From Microvelia longipes (lineage: Eukaryota; Arthropoda; Insecta; Hemiptera; Veliidae): a stretch of 64,000 bases of DNA. The notes beneath the pieces are model-generated. The model searched no databases and was not told where the DNA came from. It saw only the letters and a list, made by a program, of their open reading frames with translations. Location of the stretch: the NCBI GenBank assembly GCA_018340805.1, contig JACMZG010001908.1, positions 35,552,506-35,616,505 of the forward strand. Direction: 5' to 3'. Made by a program: the position numbers and the translations under genes. Every line of letters starts with the position of its first letter. Within the stretch, counting starts at the first letter, position 1. Shown piece after piece: positions 34,313 to 45,275 of the stretch.

Positions 34313-35395
34313 TTATTTAAATATTCTTTATCAGAGATGCCCCCCTTCCAAAAATGTCCCTCCCCCCACTCCCTTCGCGCCACTATGACCCCAATCCCAT
34401 AAGGTAATTTTTATTGAATATTCCCTAAAATGCTTGCGCCTCCTCCCGGTCAACAATTTTTACAATTGTGTAAACCCCCATAATTTTAAGATGCCCTATG
34501 GTGAAAGACCTCTGAAAGAAACCCTTTTCCGCGTCAGAATTTTTAACCTGTTGACTATAAAAATCTTTTTTCAAACTTTATTGCCGAGTATTGTTTAGCT
34601 TAAAAATCCGGTTACTCCTCTAAAAAGCTTTTTATGCTTTAAAACTTATTTTAATATAAAAATTACAGCTTGACTTTTTAAGTATCATCTTAGAATTTTT
34701 TTTTATTATCCATAACATAGCTTCTCATCTTTTATGAGACGTGGTAGCAAAAGATACAAATTATTTGACATGCCTTAAAAGATGTTTTTGTTTCATGAAC
34801 TTTAATTTATTTTTAGGGATAAGCAGATCTTGTTAAAGAATTGTTTTCTTATATTTTTTTTAAATTATTTATTTAAGTTTATTATTTATTTAAATGTGTG
34901 TTTTGGTCTATTCGTTATACTTTTTTCATTAGCGTTTATTTGGCCTTATGTCATTTAAATTTGACTCTACATTGGTAACAAAAACAACTAAAATAAATTT
35001 TAGTGAAAATGAATGCTGCCTAACCACGTCGTTATTATGAAGTAACACGCTCTCAAAATGGAGTTTTCCTTTGCAACCCGAGAGACTATTAAGGCAGTAT
35101 TAAAGAATAACCCTGTATGACTTATTTCTTATATCCTTTTATTAAATTATTTTTTAAACTGTAGTCTGTTCAAAATTTTGTTAAGTGCTTTAGGGTCCTT
35201 AATAGTGCTGCTAACAAAATAATTTGTTTGCATTATTTACCATAGAGATGGAGCATACTATATCTCAATACATTGTAAGGCTTGATACATCTTTTTCGAG
35301 TTTTCAGGGGCTCTGTGTAACCTTATTGTAACATAATCCAAGTGTGTGTTAAGGTTATAATAAATCTATAGTTATCAGCATTTCGGCAATTGGTA
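33731..35395. other. A+T-rich DNA with two (TA)n arrays
   Basis: (TA)n at 33957-34018 and 34263-34302. A locally C-rich stretch lies at 34338-34400. No gene recognised; the minus-strand frame 34156-34383 runs through the microsatellite. Confidence 0.5.
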
Positions 35396-36225
35396 TTATT
35401 TTTATTTTTCCGCATTTCTAACGTATTGTTATATTGGAAAAGTATTGTGTTCGGATAAAAGACATCCCGAAGCTGGGATGTCACCTAAATTATCCGTTTC
35501 AGGTATTTTAAGGCCCCCTAAATGGTTTTCACAAAAATGTCTGTCTGTATGTGTGATGTGTGTGTCCGTTATCATCGAAGCTCCCGGTATTTATGCCAAA
35601 GAGTTAAAACTTTGTAGAAAAATCAGCCTATAGGTGTAGTTGTACTATTCACAAAATAATTTTTTATGGCGTCAATAACTCGCAAAAATGAGTCATCAAA
35701 ATTATCGAAAAATCATAAAACGCGATTTTGAAAATATCTTGCGATTAATTTGAAATTTGGTACGCATAAAGCTATATAAAAGGCCAACATGTGTGCCAAA
35801 TTTTATTTCATTGTCAGCATTAGTTCAATTTTTATTAAATATGTTAATTAAATAAGTTTTTTAAAAAATTGTTAAATAATCGGAAAATAATCTGGTTAAG
35901 TTGAAATTTAGTACAAGTGTATACTTTTATGTACTAAATGAGTAAACTAAGTTTCGATTCAATATAATAAGTATATCCATGATTTATGTTAGATCATTAG
36001 AGAGTAGCAGCATCGACCATGGGCAGTCCTGGATGGGGGACCGCTGGGAAAGGAACGGAAGTAATTATTATCTAAGGACGAGCGAAGGGAGCTTGAAGAC
36101 GTGTTTTAGTATAAAGTTAACGACTTGTATATTTTGAGGACAAGCAAAGTGAGCCCATATTTGGTAGGATGTGCGTAGCAAGTCCGATATTATGACGGAA
36201 AGTTCCGAGGTACCCCGTACCCGAT
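35396..36225 (+). mobile_element. Family A repeat, full-length copy
   Basis: About 830 bp, the longest intact copy. Head (35402-35470), TCACCTAAATTATCCGTTTC, TTATCATCGAAGCTCC, TTTATGCCAAAGAGTT, GGCGTCAATAACTCGCA, TGAAATTTGGTACGCATA and CATTGTCAGCATTAGTTC appear in order, then the 5S-like segment at 36005-36050. The tail carries GACGAGCGAAGGGAGC and GACAAGCAAAGTGAGC and ends GTTCCGAGGTACCCCG, TACCCGATTTTTG. The plus-strand frame 35445-35633 lies inside it and is not a gene. Confidence 0.85.
36005..36050 (+). ncRNA. 5S rRNA-like internal promoter segment in family A
   Basis: AGCAGCATCGACC corresponds to the 5S A-box region (AGCAGGGTCGGGC in the canonical gene), and CTGGATGGGGGACCGCTGGG to the C-box (TTGGATGGGTGACCGCCTGG). 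Six further copies in the window retain recognisable forms (5001-5047 minus, 10459-10500 minus, 29395-29434, 45155-45205, 56933-56980 and 60721-60745). The T-run closing the family A tail could act as a pol III terminator. No complete 5S gene is present. Confidence 0.65.
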
Positions 36226-36897
36226 TTTTGTTTTGTAAAAGTTTTACTTGGTGATAATTTTTTAAATTTTTATGTCTAGAAGATCTTCAGGTTACTTTTT
36301 CAGGGGTCTATTTTACTTTTTCTGTGTCTTTTTGATTATAATAATAATAATCGAAGATGTTCAGGATTATTTTTGTGAATCATATTTAGATGTTATGATT
36401 TTTATTGAATTGGCAGATACTACGGACATACAGCGTATTTAACAGGCGATCGTATTGGATACGCATTAAATACGATAAGGTTCTTGCACCGTATTTGTAT
36501 AGTCGATCAAGTGAGATTACGTGATAACTGATCTCGCCAAAACATCGCGTCTTTTAGAGTGGAGGTTCACTTTTGGTTATAAGGAAGTTTAAAACAAAAA
36601 ATATATTTTATTAAATTATGATTTCTTTGCATAATAATTGAGTTACACTAAAAAAAAATATTCCAAAAGTTATTTGATCAAAAACGGTTATATAGAAGTG
36701 AAATAAAAGTTCGACGAGAAGTTTATTCGTTAAATACGATCGTCTCTAAAGGTACATACTAGGGAGATTCCATCTCCCTAGTTCTAGCGTATGCGATCGG
36801 ATCCCCTCCGCATGGTTCATACAACTAATATTACCGTATTGAGAGATCGTATCTATTACGATCCGCGGATCTAGAAGTGTGTGTACTGATACTAATA
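36226..36897. other. Unrecognised DNA with small hairpins
   Basis: Holds a perfect 11-bp hairpin (36758-36768 with 36772-36782, ACTAGGGAGAT) and several CGATCGTAT or ATACGATC motifs in both orientations (36440-36470, 36735-36745, 36850-36870). The density of CpG is higher than in the surroundings. It may be a decayed inverted-repeat element, but I could not define ends. Confidence 0.4.
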
Positions 36898-37395
36898 TAG
36901 AAGGAGCATAGGAATGAAAACACAATGTGATTCCACTGATAACACGAAAGCCGGTTGACTGGTGGTCTTAAGTAGGGGTAGTACCATAACAACAAAACAT
37001 TATTTTATAAATATGTTATAAATGTCCACTAATGAAAAAAGATGTTGCAAATATAATAACTTAAAACCCCTGCAATGTAATTAATAAAGTCGGTCCTAGA
37101 TAGCAAAAGGGTAGCAGTAAACAAGAATCTACATTTAGTTGACGAGGATTACTTTTAACATACTTTTAATTAAAAATGTTAAAATACAATTTAAAATGCT
37201 TAAAAAATTGTTATGCACTGATATTTATATTAGTATTTTATAAATAATCGATCATTAATTCATAATTGAACATAATAATTCAGCCCCCGGAAGTAATGCC
37301 ATCTTTGTTATAAGAAACCTGTATATTATTAGGGTGGCAGCATTATTTAAGACCACCGTGAAACGGCTTTGTTGTTATCAGTTATCCTCCTTCTA
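36898..37395. mobile_element. MITE-like element with imperfect terminal inverted repeats
   Basis: The left end (36898-36984: TAGAAGGAG, CTGATAACACGAAAGCC, GGTGGTCTTAAGTA) matches the right end inverted (37333-37395: AAGACCACCGTG, GGCTTTGTTGTTATCAG, CTCCTTCTA). The interior of about 350 bp has no coding capacity. The phrase ATAATCGAAGATGTTCAGG occurs on both sides at a distance (36348 and 37567). Confidence 0.6.
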
Positions 37396-38110
37396 TGTGT
37401 ATATAGTATTATTCTAGGGCTGTGACAAAATGCCGCCTGCTAAATGTGTCTTGAGGTTATGCTAAACCAATCGTTGTCGGTATTTGACAAATTTGTATTG
37501 TTTTGTATTATAAAAGGTTTATTATTATACTTTGCTGTAATTTGGTAGTGTCTATTATTATTATAATAATCGAAGATGTTCAGGTTACTTTTTCGATGTT
37601 TCAAAATACTATTTCTATTATATTACTCTAGTAATATTACATCTATATTGTTTACTATAAATTAATCTTGTTTGTTGTTAACTTTTATTTCTATCTTTTT
37701 AATCATGGTTGTTTTCTTTAGTATTTATTTACGAATTTATTTCAAATACCGCTTTTAGTTTATGAATTTTTGTTGTGTCGTCATAAAATTTTAAATGTAA
37801 AATTGTCTTCTTGAATTTTATGCATTACATAGTACCGTTGGTTAGTTGCATCTCTGACTAATAAAGAACAGTTGTATGCAAGTTAGTTAAAGGTTTATCC
37901 GCTTCGAAGCGCTAGCGGTATCTTACTTCCTTTCTTTTCTATTTTTGATTCAGTCAGTGCTTGCACGCCGTTCTATCTGTGTCAGTCTGAGGTTGTACCT
38001 CGAGTTTCGTTTAATATTACGCGTGTTTAATTTTTTCAAATTACGATAATATTGTTGTGAATGATATTTTGTTGTTATGTTTTTTATTGAGATGTCTTAA
38101 CAGTGACAAG
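37396..38110 (+). other. Possible promoter and 5' UTR of a host gene
   Basis: Between about 37900 and 38030 the sequence becomes more G+C- and CpG-rich than its surroundings. It contains initiator-like TTCAGTCAGTG and TGTCAGTCTG phrases. No TATA box is convincing. It is considered only because a plausible ATG exon follows at 38111. Confidence 0.25.
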
Positions 38111-38189
38111 ATGCCGCCTATTAATTTATGGATTATTTTGTTTACTGCCCTATTGCCTGCTGTTATATATGTCACCGCATTTGAATTAG
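38111..38189 (+). CDS. Candidate first coding exon with signal peptide
   Basis: ATG at 38111 lies in a favourable context (ACAAGATGC). The 26 codons read MPPINLWIILFTALLPAVIY plus VTAFEL: a polar start, a hydrophobic run of about 15 residues, then small residues suitable for signal-peptidase cleavage around VTA. At 38189/38190 there is a splice-donor-like AG/GTAATC, giving a phase 1 junction. Without splicing, the frame stops 17 bases further on, at 38204-38206. No second exon could be identified downstream in the window, and no protein family can be named from so short a piece. It could equally be chance: the evidence is the combination of ATG context, signal-peptide profile, donor site and the composition shift upstream. 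Confidence 0.3.
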
Positions 38190-38206
38190 GTAATCCGAAA
38201 TTATGA

Positions 38207-38899
38207 TTAATTTAATTATGTTTTAAGCTTTATCAGCTATGAAATTCTGTTAAGCATTTATTCTAAAGAAACGAATGATAATTAAAAGTTAAAGTGGAAA
38301 ATAAAAGAAAGTAAAAATAGATATTTTAAAAAGTAATATGATTAAAAGTAAAGTTTCGGATTTACTACCAAAAATATTTTTAAATACGGATTTTAAAATT
38401 AAGTTTTAAGTTCACCAATCTTTTTATTTATTTTAGTATATTTTAAATAAAAAAACACTTTTGGCTACGATACACTAATATTGTATTTTTTGTGTAATAT
38501 TGAACAATAATATTGTAAAATTTGGTGAAATAAACCTTGATTAAAAAAAGGAAATAATAAATAAATATATGCGTCCTCTTTGTCTTCAAAAAGAAAAATA
38601 ATTAATTAAAATGGAAATAAGATAATATGGACCACTATGTGAGATTTATGCAAACTTTAATTAGGTTAATTTTTATTTTTAATAATTTATATCAACAAAA
38701 AAGTTAAAGTATAATCCAATTAAGTAGAAATTTGTGTGTAGAAAAGTGTATTCCATCGTGTAATAGACTGTTTTATTTTAGTTAGTTATTTATTTATGTT
38801 AGTTAGTTATTTTAGTTTTATTTTATACTAACTTATATTTCAATATACGGTTTTCTCCGTATATATGATATTTTAAATATTAATTTTTTGTTGGATCAC
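38207..38899. other. A+T-rich DNA, nothing recognised
   Basis: If the candidate exon is real, this would be intron. No other feature was recognised. Confidence 0.4.
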
Positions 38900-39496
38900 T
38901 CGTGTTGAACAGCATTGAGCGAGGTCTAGATGGTTGTTCGCTAGGAGTAAAACACGTGTTTTAATATCAAAGGACGAGGGAATTGAGTCTGAAGACCAAC
39001 TGCTATAATATAAATTTGATGATTTCCATATTCTGAACAGTCACAATGATTTCCATATTCTAAGCAATATCTATGATTTTCATATTCTGAGTAATTACAA
39101 TGCTTTCCATATTTTGAGCTATCACAATGATTTCCATATTCTGAGCAATCACACTGATTTTCATATTTTGAGCTATCACAATGATTTTCATATTTTGAAC
39201 AATCACTATGATTTTCATATTCTGGGTAATTACAATGCTTTCCATATCCTAAGCAGTCAGAATGATTTCTATATACTGAGCAGTCACAATGATTTCCATA
39301 TTCTAAGCAATATAAATGATTTCCATATTCTGAGCTATATCATTGATTTCCTTATTTTGAGCAATCACAATGATTTCCATATTCTGAGCTATCACAATGA
39401 TTTATTTCAGATCAGCATAATTTATTAGGGCGGAGCGAGTCCGAAGTGGCGAGTATGAGCCGAGAAATAGTTCAAATGTACCCTTTACCCGATTTT
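38900..39496 (+). mobile_element. Family A repeat, 3' half with minisatellite expansion
   Basis: A decayed 5S-like segment (38918-38950, GAACAGCATTGAGCGAGGTC) is followed by GGACGAGGGAATTGAGTC. A minisatellite (next entry) occupies the position of the GATTTGTATATTCTGAGGAC segment of other copies. The tail (39428-39496) has GGCGGAGCGAGTCCGAAG and ends TACCCGATTTTTT. The head is missing. Confidence 0.65.
39005..39412. repeat. 27-bp minisatellite, about 15 units
   Basis: The unit is GATTTCCATATTCTGAGCAA followed by TCACAAT, with point variants. Because 27 is a multiple of three, both strands stay open (minus 39060-39245 and plus 39114-39428) and translate to nine-residue repeats (YHNDFHILS; IVIAQNMKI). 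I regard these as by-products, since no start context or gene structure accompanies them. Confidence 0.9.
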
Positions 39497-40099
39497 TTTC
39501 ATCTTCAAATCTAGAAAAAAAAATCTTAAAATAATTTCTAGTATCAGTTTGTTATATTCTAAGTAAAGACCTCAAGTACATGAGCGGCTAACATAGCCCC
39601 TTGAGGTATCGAACATTAAAATTAAACTGCGCATCGCGGAGCGGTTCTCGTGTTTTATGATCTTCAATGGGAAGCTTTCTTCCATATTTGGCACCTGTTT
39701 TTAATTGATATTTTTCCGACAATGTTAACTAATAATTATACATATGCTTTTTGTTTCATTAATAAATTTTTATTGAATGAATATTATAATTGATGAATAT
39801 GAATAAATATTTTCAAACCTCTTCAAAATAAAATAATTATTCTTAAAAAAACATGTTTATTTAATGTTTAAGTGGATTCTTAAATACTTTGGAACTCTCT
39901 ATTCAAGGGTTTAGTGAATTCCATAAATTCATTTTATTATTACAATCTAAATAATAAGTTCCTTATTTATTTACTGTTGTTTTTTAATAATAGTAATTCA
40001 CTTATATATTTTGATCTTTTATTGCATTTTTTATCATTGTATTTATTTTTTTATTAGACAATAAATTAAAAAGTCGATTCTATAATAATTTTAATTCCT
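39497..40099. other. A+T-rich DNA, nothing recognised
   Basis: No gene or repeat family was recognised. Confidence 0.45.
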
Positions 40100-40345
40100 A
40101 AAGCCGCCTCCGTTTGTTAAAGTGCCAGTATTTATATTAGCGCTTTAACTTCTTGTTGTCACGGGAAGATCTAGGTTCGCATCTCTAGTTACGCTCTCGG
40201 TTTATATTAGATTATTATTATTAACAATTGAGACAACTTGAGAATACGCTTGTAGCGTAAAAGTTGGCACTACCATCTAACGTAGTTCCTACAGGGGTTA
40301 CCTTGATGAGCCGTATGTCTCTAAACGGGTATTATTATTATTTTT
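40100..40345 (+). repeat. Possible tRNA-derived SINE with (ATT)n tail
   Basis: GGTTCGCATCTC at 40174-40185 resembles a pol III B box, preceded about 30 nt earlier by TTAGCGCTTTAAC, which could be a weak A box. (ATT)n runs follow at about 40210 and 40331-40345, and another at 40453-40467. Only one copy exists in the window, so family status cannot be shown. Confidence 0.35.
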
Positions 40346-40467
40346 TCTAGGTCTTAGTTAAATTACTACTAAAAGATGTCAGTAGAGAGGAAATTCATCC
40401 TAGGGAATTTACATACTATACAGCAGATTTGGAGATCTGTTGCACGTTGTAATTATTATTATTATTA

Positions 40468-41050
40468 TATCAATTAAATTTTCATTGTACATTTACGTTT
40501 CACCTTGGACCCTTAACCGCTTTATTTTTATAATCTTATAGCACGATTATTTTCTCATACAGAACGTTATATTTTGTAATGATTTAAATTAAAATATCAA
40601 AATTTTATATCGTTTATTAATAACTATAGAGATAAAAATTTAAAAATGATGTTATTTTGTGATGCATCTAAAGAATCTAGATCATGTAGTTCGTTTATTC
40701 TTTATTCAAGGTTGCTGTCTGTAGTATCATTATTACTCGATATGTCTGATCGAATGAATAATTTCTTAAACAAAAACTGATCTTACGTTTATTTTAGCGA
40801 ATTTCCAAAGGAAATATGTGCTTATGAGGATGGACCAAAGGGGGACTCACTGATCAAGATAAATAAAATCAAGATATAAACTCGAAAAGTTATCTTTAAT
40901 AGAGTTGTAATTTAATGCACATTGCAATTTACAAGTTGCAACTTAATGCAATTGTAAAAATATGTACAAGAAATTCATTTACGTAACATTCTATTATCAG
41001 CATTAGTTCCGATTTTATCGATTGACACATATAACTTTATGTAAATAAAT
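40468..41050. other. A+T-rich DNA with short family A and B fragments
   Basis: Family B piece near 40798-40830 (TTAGCGAATTTCCAAAGGAA). Family A middle piece at 40990-41032 (ATTATCAGCATTAGTTCCGA). Otherwise nothing recognised. Confidence 0.45.
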
Positions 41051-41054
41051 AACC

Positions 41055-41292
41055 TTTTTTAATTTTCCTTATTTATACCGTAGGTCTATTGGAAAAGTAT
41101 TGTTTTCAAAAAAATCCGAAACCGGCATGTCAAGGGAATTATTTGTTTCAGGTGTTTTTAAGACCTCCGGAGTGGTTTTTACAATGTTGTCTGTTATCAT
41201 CGTAGCTCCCAGTATATTTATGCTAGAGAGTTGAAACTTTGTTTAAAATCATTCTACCGCTGTAATTGTATTATTCAGAAAATAATTATTTT
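41055..41292 (+). mobile_element. Family A repeat, head fragment
   Basis: Runs from AATTTTCCTTATTTATACCG, through TTGTTTTCAAAAAAATCCGA, AACCGGCATGTCAAGGG, GTTTCAGGTG and TTATCATCGTAGCTCCCAG, to AATTATTCAGAAAATAATTA, then is replaced by an unrelated G+C-richer stretch (41295-41360). Confidence 0.65.
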
Positions 41293-41935
41293 AAGAGGCG
41301 GCTTCAAGTTCTGACGCCGTGGAGGGGCCAAGTGATCAATGGCCTCTTGCTTCAATAAAAAATAATTGTATGCATGTTTAAATTTTTGAAATTGAAATTT
41401 TGATTTGTTGAAACACAAGACAAAATGTTGAATTTTTAGCAAATAAGTAGAATTATCATTTAATCTTTTATTATGTGGATTAATTAAGTAAATTAAGATG
41501 TTTTTGATTAATTCATAGGTGTGTAAAATAAGTATTTTTTTGGACTGATAAACTTATTATGTTTCATTATTCTTTTAAATGGTTATGATAAATTTATTCA
41601 TCGTTAATTTATATTTATTGATAATAATAATTTATTTATAAATCTTGGTTTTGTTTTATTAACTTGTTTTTTATTCTATACCGTTTCATTTTTTTAACAT
41701 AATTTTTTTTATTTTAATTGGAAAGATGCATAGTTTATTGTTATAATAGCCTAAACATTCATAAATTTGCATAAAATATTGCATTAATAGGATTAATATT
41801 GTATTTAAGAGAATTTAGTTTTGATATTTTTTTTTATATAGATATATAAATATAGATAGATAGATTAGATAATCATAAATATGATAGATAAACATTTTTT
41901 TAAGAAATACTACCTTAAGCTTTGGAAAACCATGT
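41293..41935. other. Unrecognised insert between family A head and tail
   Basis: Starts with a G+C-richer stretch containing an imperfect palindrome centred on TGATCA near 41335 (GGGGCCAAGTGATCAATGGC), then A+T-rich DNA. The head lies just before and a family A tail just after, so it may be an insertion or a fusion product. Confidence 0.4.
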
Positions 41936-42008
41936 CACCCTGAGGACGAGCGAAGCGAGTCCGAAGTTCTGAGGAAAAGTCCTGAGATACCCTAAACCCG
42001 ATTTTTTA
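41936..42008 (+). mobile_element. Family A repeat, tail fragment
   Basis: GACGAGCGAAGCGAGTCCGA followed by GAGGAAAAGTCC, GAGATACCCTAAACCCGA and a T-run. Confidence 0.7.
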
Positions 42009-43380
42009 TATCTTATGCTTCGTCACTGTATTTCATATTGACCGTTTCCTTGAAACTGTAGTATAAGAGAGGTGTTGTGGTTTTTAGAGAGGCTCTTAAT
42101 GTATTTGACCACTGGCCACATTTCGGTTATAAACCTAAATTGTGGCTCTTTTCTCTTGTTATTTAATTAGGTTAGATGTATAGTTATAGTATTTTTAGAG
42201 GTTCGCTAGTACTTATGCGAAACATCTAAGTAAATATGTTTTGAAATAATTCTTTTTAATATATTTTTACTCAGTATCATTCTACATTTAGAATGCATTT
42301 TTTTTAAAGTTATTCTTTAATTTACTAGTTATCTGCAATGACTAATTAATTTGTTAATTAAGAGCTAATTTTATGTTAATGGGATAAGTAAGTATGGTAA
42401 GGGATGGTTTTAAAATCAATCGAAAATAAATAATGAAATCCAACTAAAACCAAATTAACTTATGTTATAATTAAAGCATATAAATTACAAATTAGCTAAT
42501 AAATTAAATAAATGATAATAATGAAATAAACCTAAGAAAAAGATTGTAAAACTGTACAAGTATTAGATTGTTACTGTATAGTACAAGTAGTAGAGTAAAT
42601 TGACGTTTGTAGAATAGTATAATATAAACACTAAGTTTGCCTTCAAAAGTTCTTTCTTTTAAACAAACAAACCACTCTATGAATTTCTTTTAACTTTCTG
42701 GGGCCAGAGCCCAAACCTGCGATACAACCTCGATATACCAAAGACTTCCTATGTATGTAAACAAAAAAAGCACACTATTGTAAATTTTTTACATCTTGTG
42801 TTTTGCTTTTTTAAAAGAAGTTTAGGCATTTTGCCAAAGGCACCTATATCTAAACCACATGGCTTTTTTTCTGCCAAAAACCAAAATCAAATCGTAAATT
42901 TGGTTTATTTAAGGGTTGGAAGTTTTTTAGGTTTCTGTTAGTTGTAAAAATATTATATTCTTATTTCACACTCTATATATTAACAAGATTCGGGTAAAAC
43001 TTTATTTAGTAATATTTTTTACGAACCCAGCCATCTATACTGACTATTCTTATTAAGAAATTATACTTTTCATCTTGTAAAATACGACTAGAGACCTAAA
43101 ATAGGACTTATTCTTGGTAATGCATTACGCCTAGTACTGTTTTTATTTTATTTTGTACTGTCCTTACATTTTTATAACTGCTCATAAATTGAGTATCATT
43201 ATCAACATTTTTTGTCAAATTATTTTTTGTTTTTCTTAAGGAAAGAAAAAAAATTTTTGGAACAGACTGATTATTATTGTAAAATTATATTTAGCAATGA
43301 TAAAATGTAATTTACCAATGATAAAATAAAATTTACCATCTCAATTTCTCTCATTACCTGTTTATTGATAATACTACATT
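42009..43380. other. A+T-rich DNA, nothing recognised
   Basis: No gene or repeat family was recognised. A small G+C-richer patch (42700-42760) has no identifiable content. Confidence 0.45.
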
Positions 43381-43391
43381 ACACAATATAA

Positions 43392-43982
43392 TTTTGCGAG
43401 AGACACTTCAGAAATGTGATAAGCAAAATGCAATGCTACATCTGGGAATTGTTCGACATTCGTCATTGCTGATGGCTACAATTTCTTACTCTGTTTCGTT
43501 GCGTCTGACTCATCTGGGCGCCGACATTAACAAAGACGTAACAAAACCAAGTGGGCCGTTTATAATGTCTAATGATAAAACAGTTCTCAGATGGAATTTT
43601 GCTTATCATACTCTTAGGTTTCCCTCTTTTTTATACTCTTAGCTTAATTTTATCGTGTCAACTATTCATGTTTTGGAAAACTCGGTAATATCGAATAATA
43701 TATGTTTTACATGCAATGCATGATTTCGGTAAAAGAGCACCACTTGTCTCTAATAAATACTTCGCTTTATGTTCTTTGAAATTTAATGTGGGGGCACAGT
43801 ATGTTAAGGCTTTGTCAGCCCCCTAATGAGTTAGACGTAACGAAACAAAGTGAGACATGATATTATGTCGAACCATCGAATGACGAAATGATGAAACCAA
43901 CCATGACGAATGATGGAACAGTTCCTACGGTAGATAGCATAGGATTTTGCTTGTTACAGTTCCTAGTGTCTCTCGCACTATT
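43392..43982. mobile_element. Family C element, diverged copy
   Basis: Left end TTTTGCGAGAGACACTTCAG, right end GTGTCTCTCGCAC. The inverted repeats share CAATGCTACATCTGGGAA, ACTCTGTTTCGTT and GGGCGCCGACA segments with the copy at 27267-27773 but have diverged from each other. The interior has TGTCAACTATTCATG and AAAACTCGGTAATATCG. The plus-strand frame 43394-43642 reads through the left inverted repeat and is not considered a gene. Confidence 0.65.
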
Positions 43983-44617
43983 ATAATGAACTTAAAGCTA
44001 ACTTAACTTAAATATTCATGTTTTTAAAAACACGGTAGTATCGAGTGATAAGGTAAGAATACTCTTAAAGTATGTGGGAAGTTTAAATTTTATTTTCTGA
44101 TAAGTTCTATCGTGTATTTAATAAATTTTACTGAGGTAACATTTAATATAGAAAGATTTTAAATATTTATTTGTTGATAAATCTTTTTTCCTGTTGGAAA
44201 CTTCCTTAAAATAAAAACAATATAAAATAAAAGAGTTTGTATGAAGAATATAAAACCCAAGAAAAGGTCGAATAGGAAGTAGAGAGATGTCAGGTGGAGT
44301 TACAATAATTTCTATACAAAATTGGATTTATGTCTTTTGTATAGGTTCTGTTAACCTTAAGGGACCCCTTGCACTCGGGAGAGATACTGGGGCTGAGTTA
44401 AATCCGAAAAAATATGAGGCCAAGTGAATCCCCCTGAGGAACTTGGAATTTCATAGAGGACCCTGAGTGTATCTCACTAAGCTCTAACAATTTTTATTCA
44501 GTTTTTATTTATCATATTTGTGAAAAAAACTGTTTTATTTCTTAGAGTTTATCCTAATCTAGATTTTATCTTCTGTAATAATGTGAGTTTAATATATGGA
44601 ATAACGACCAGCTATTT
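43983..44617. other. Unrecognised DNA with a G+C-richer patch
   Basis: 44355-44480 is less A+T-rich than its surroundings (GGGACCCCTTGCACTCGG and following), but no frame or repeat match could be found. Confidence 0.4.
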
Positions 44618-45275
44618 TTACTTTTCCTTATTTATACTGTAGGTATGTAGGAAAAGTATTTTCTTTGCACTAAAAATCTGAAACCGGGATTTCACCTGAA
44701 TTAACAGTTTCAGGTGTTTTTAAGATCTCGTGGTATTTAGGAAAAGTGGTTTTTACAAAATTGTTTGTTTGTGTGTGTATTATTAATAATTGGAGCTCCC
44801 AGTTTGTTTATGCTAGAGTGTTAAAACAAGGTACAAATATCAATTTTTAGGTGTAGTTGTACTTTCTAGGAAATTGATTTTAATTTTTTTAATGACTCAG
44901 CAAGAAAATTATAAAAGACAGACTTATGATGAGTGCTTATAAGGCTAACAAATTTGCCAGTTAAACAAAGTTTCATCTTATTATCAGCATTAGTTCATAT
45001 TTTATAGAATGAGATGTATATGTTTTTTGTTTCAATCCTTAACTTAAAGAAGAATAATAACAAATTAAGATGAAATTTGGTATTAAAGTAATTTTTAATA
45101 TAAACAAAAGTATACAAAGTAGCATTTCAATGTGGCTAGTAAATATACGCGGTTATTGTTAAGGAGCATGGTCAGTTGGATGGTGGGTAACCGCTTGGCT
45201 TAAAACTGATCTTTGTGTCTGTGTCTGAGGTAAGCGAGTCCAAATTTGTTAGGATTAGCGAAGCATAGCGAATCC
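44618..45275 (+). mobile_element. Family A repeat, shortened copy
   Basis: Head hairpin, AAAAATCTGAAACCGGGATT, TCACCTGAATTAACAGTTTC, GGAGCTCCCAGT, TTTATGCTAGAG and CATCTTATTATCAGCATTAG appear in order, then a degenerate 5S-like segment (45155-45205, GGATGGTGGGTAACCGCTTG) and a decayed tail (GGTAAGCGAGTCCAAAT, TAGCGAAGCATAGCGAATCC). The TACCCGATTT terminus is lost. Confidence 0.7.

Noticed and set aside
36005..36050. A functional 5S rRNA gene
   Set aside because: Only the 3' half resembles 5S, with several changes, embedded in a dispersed repeat.
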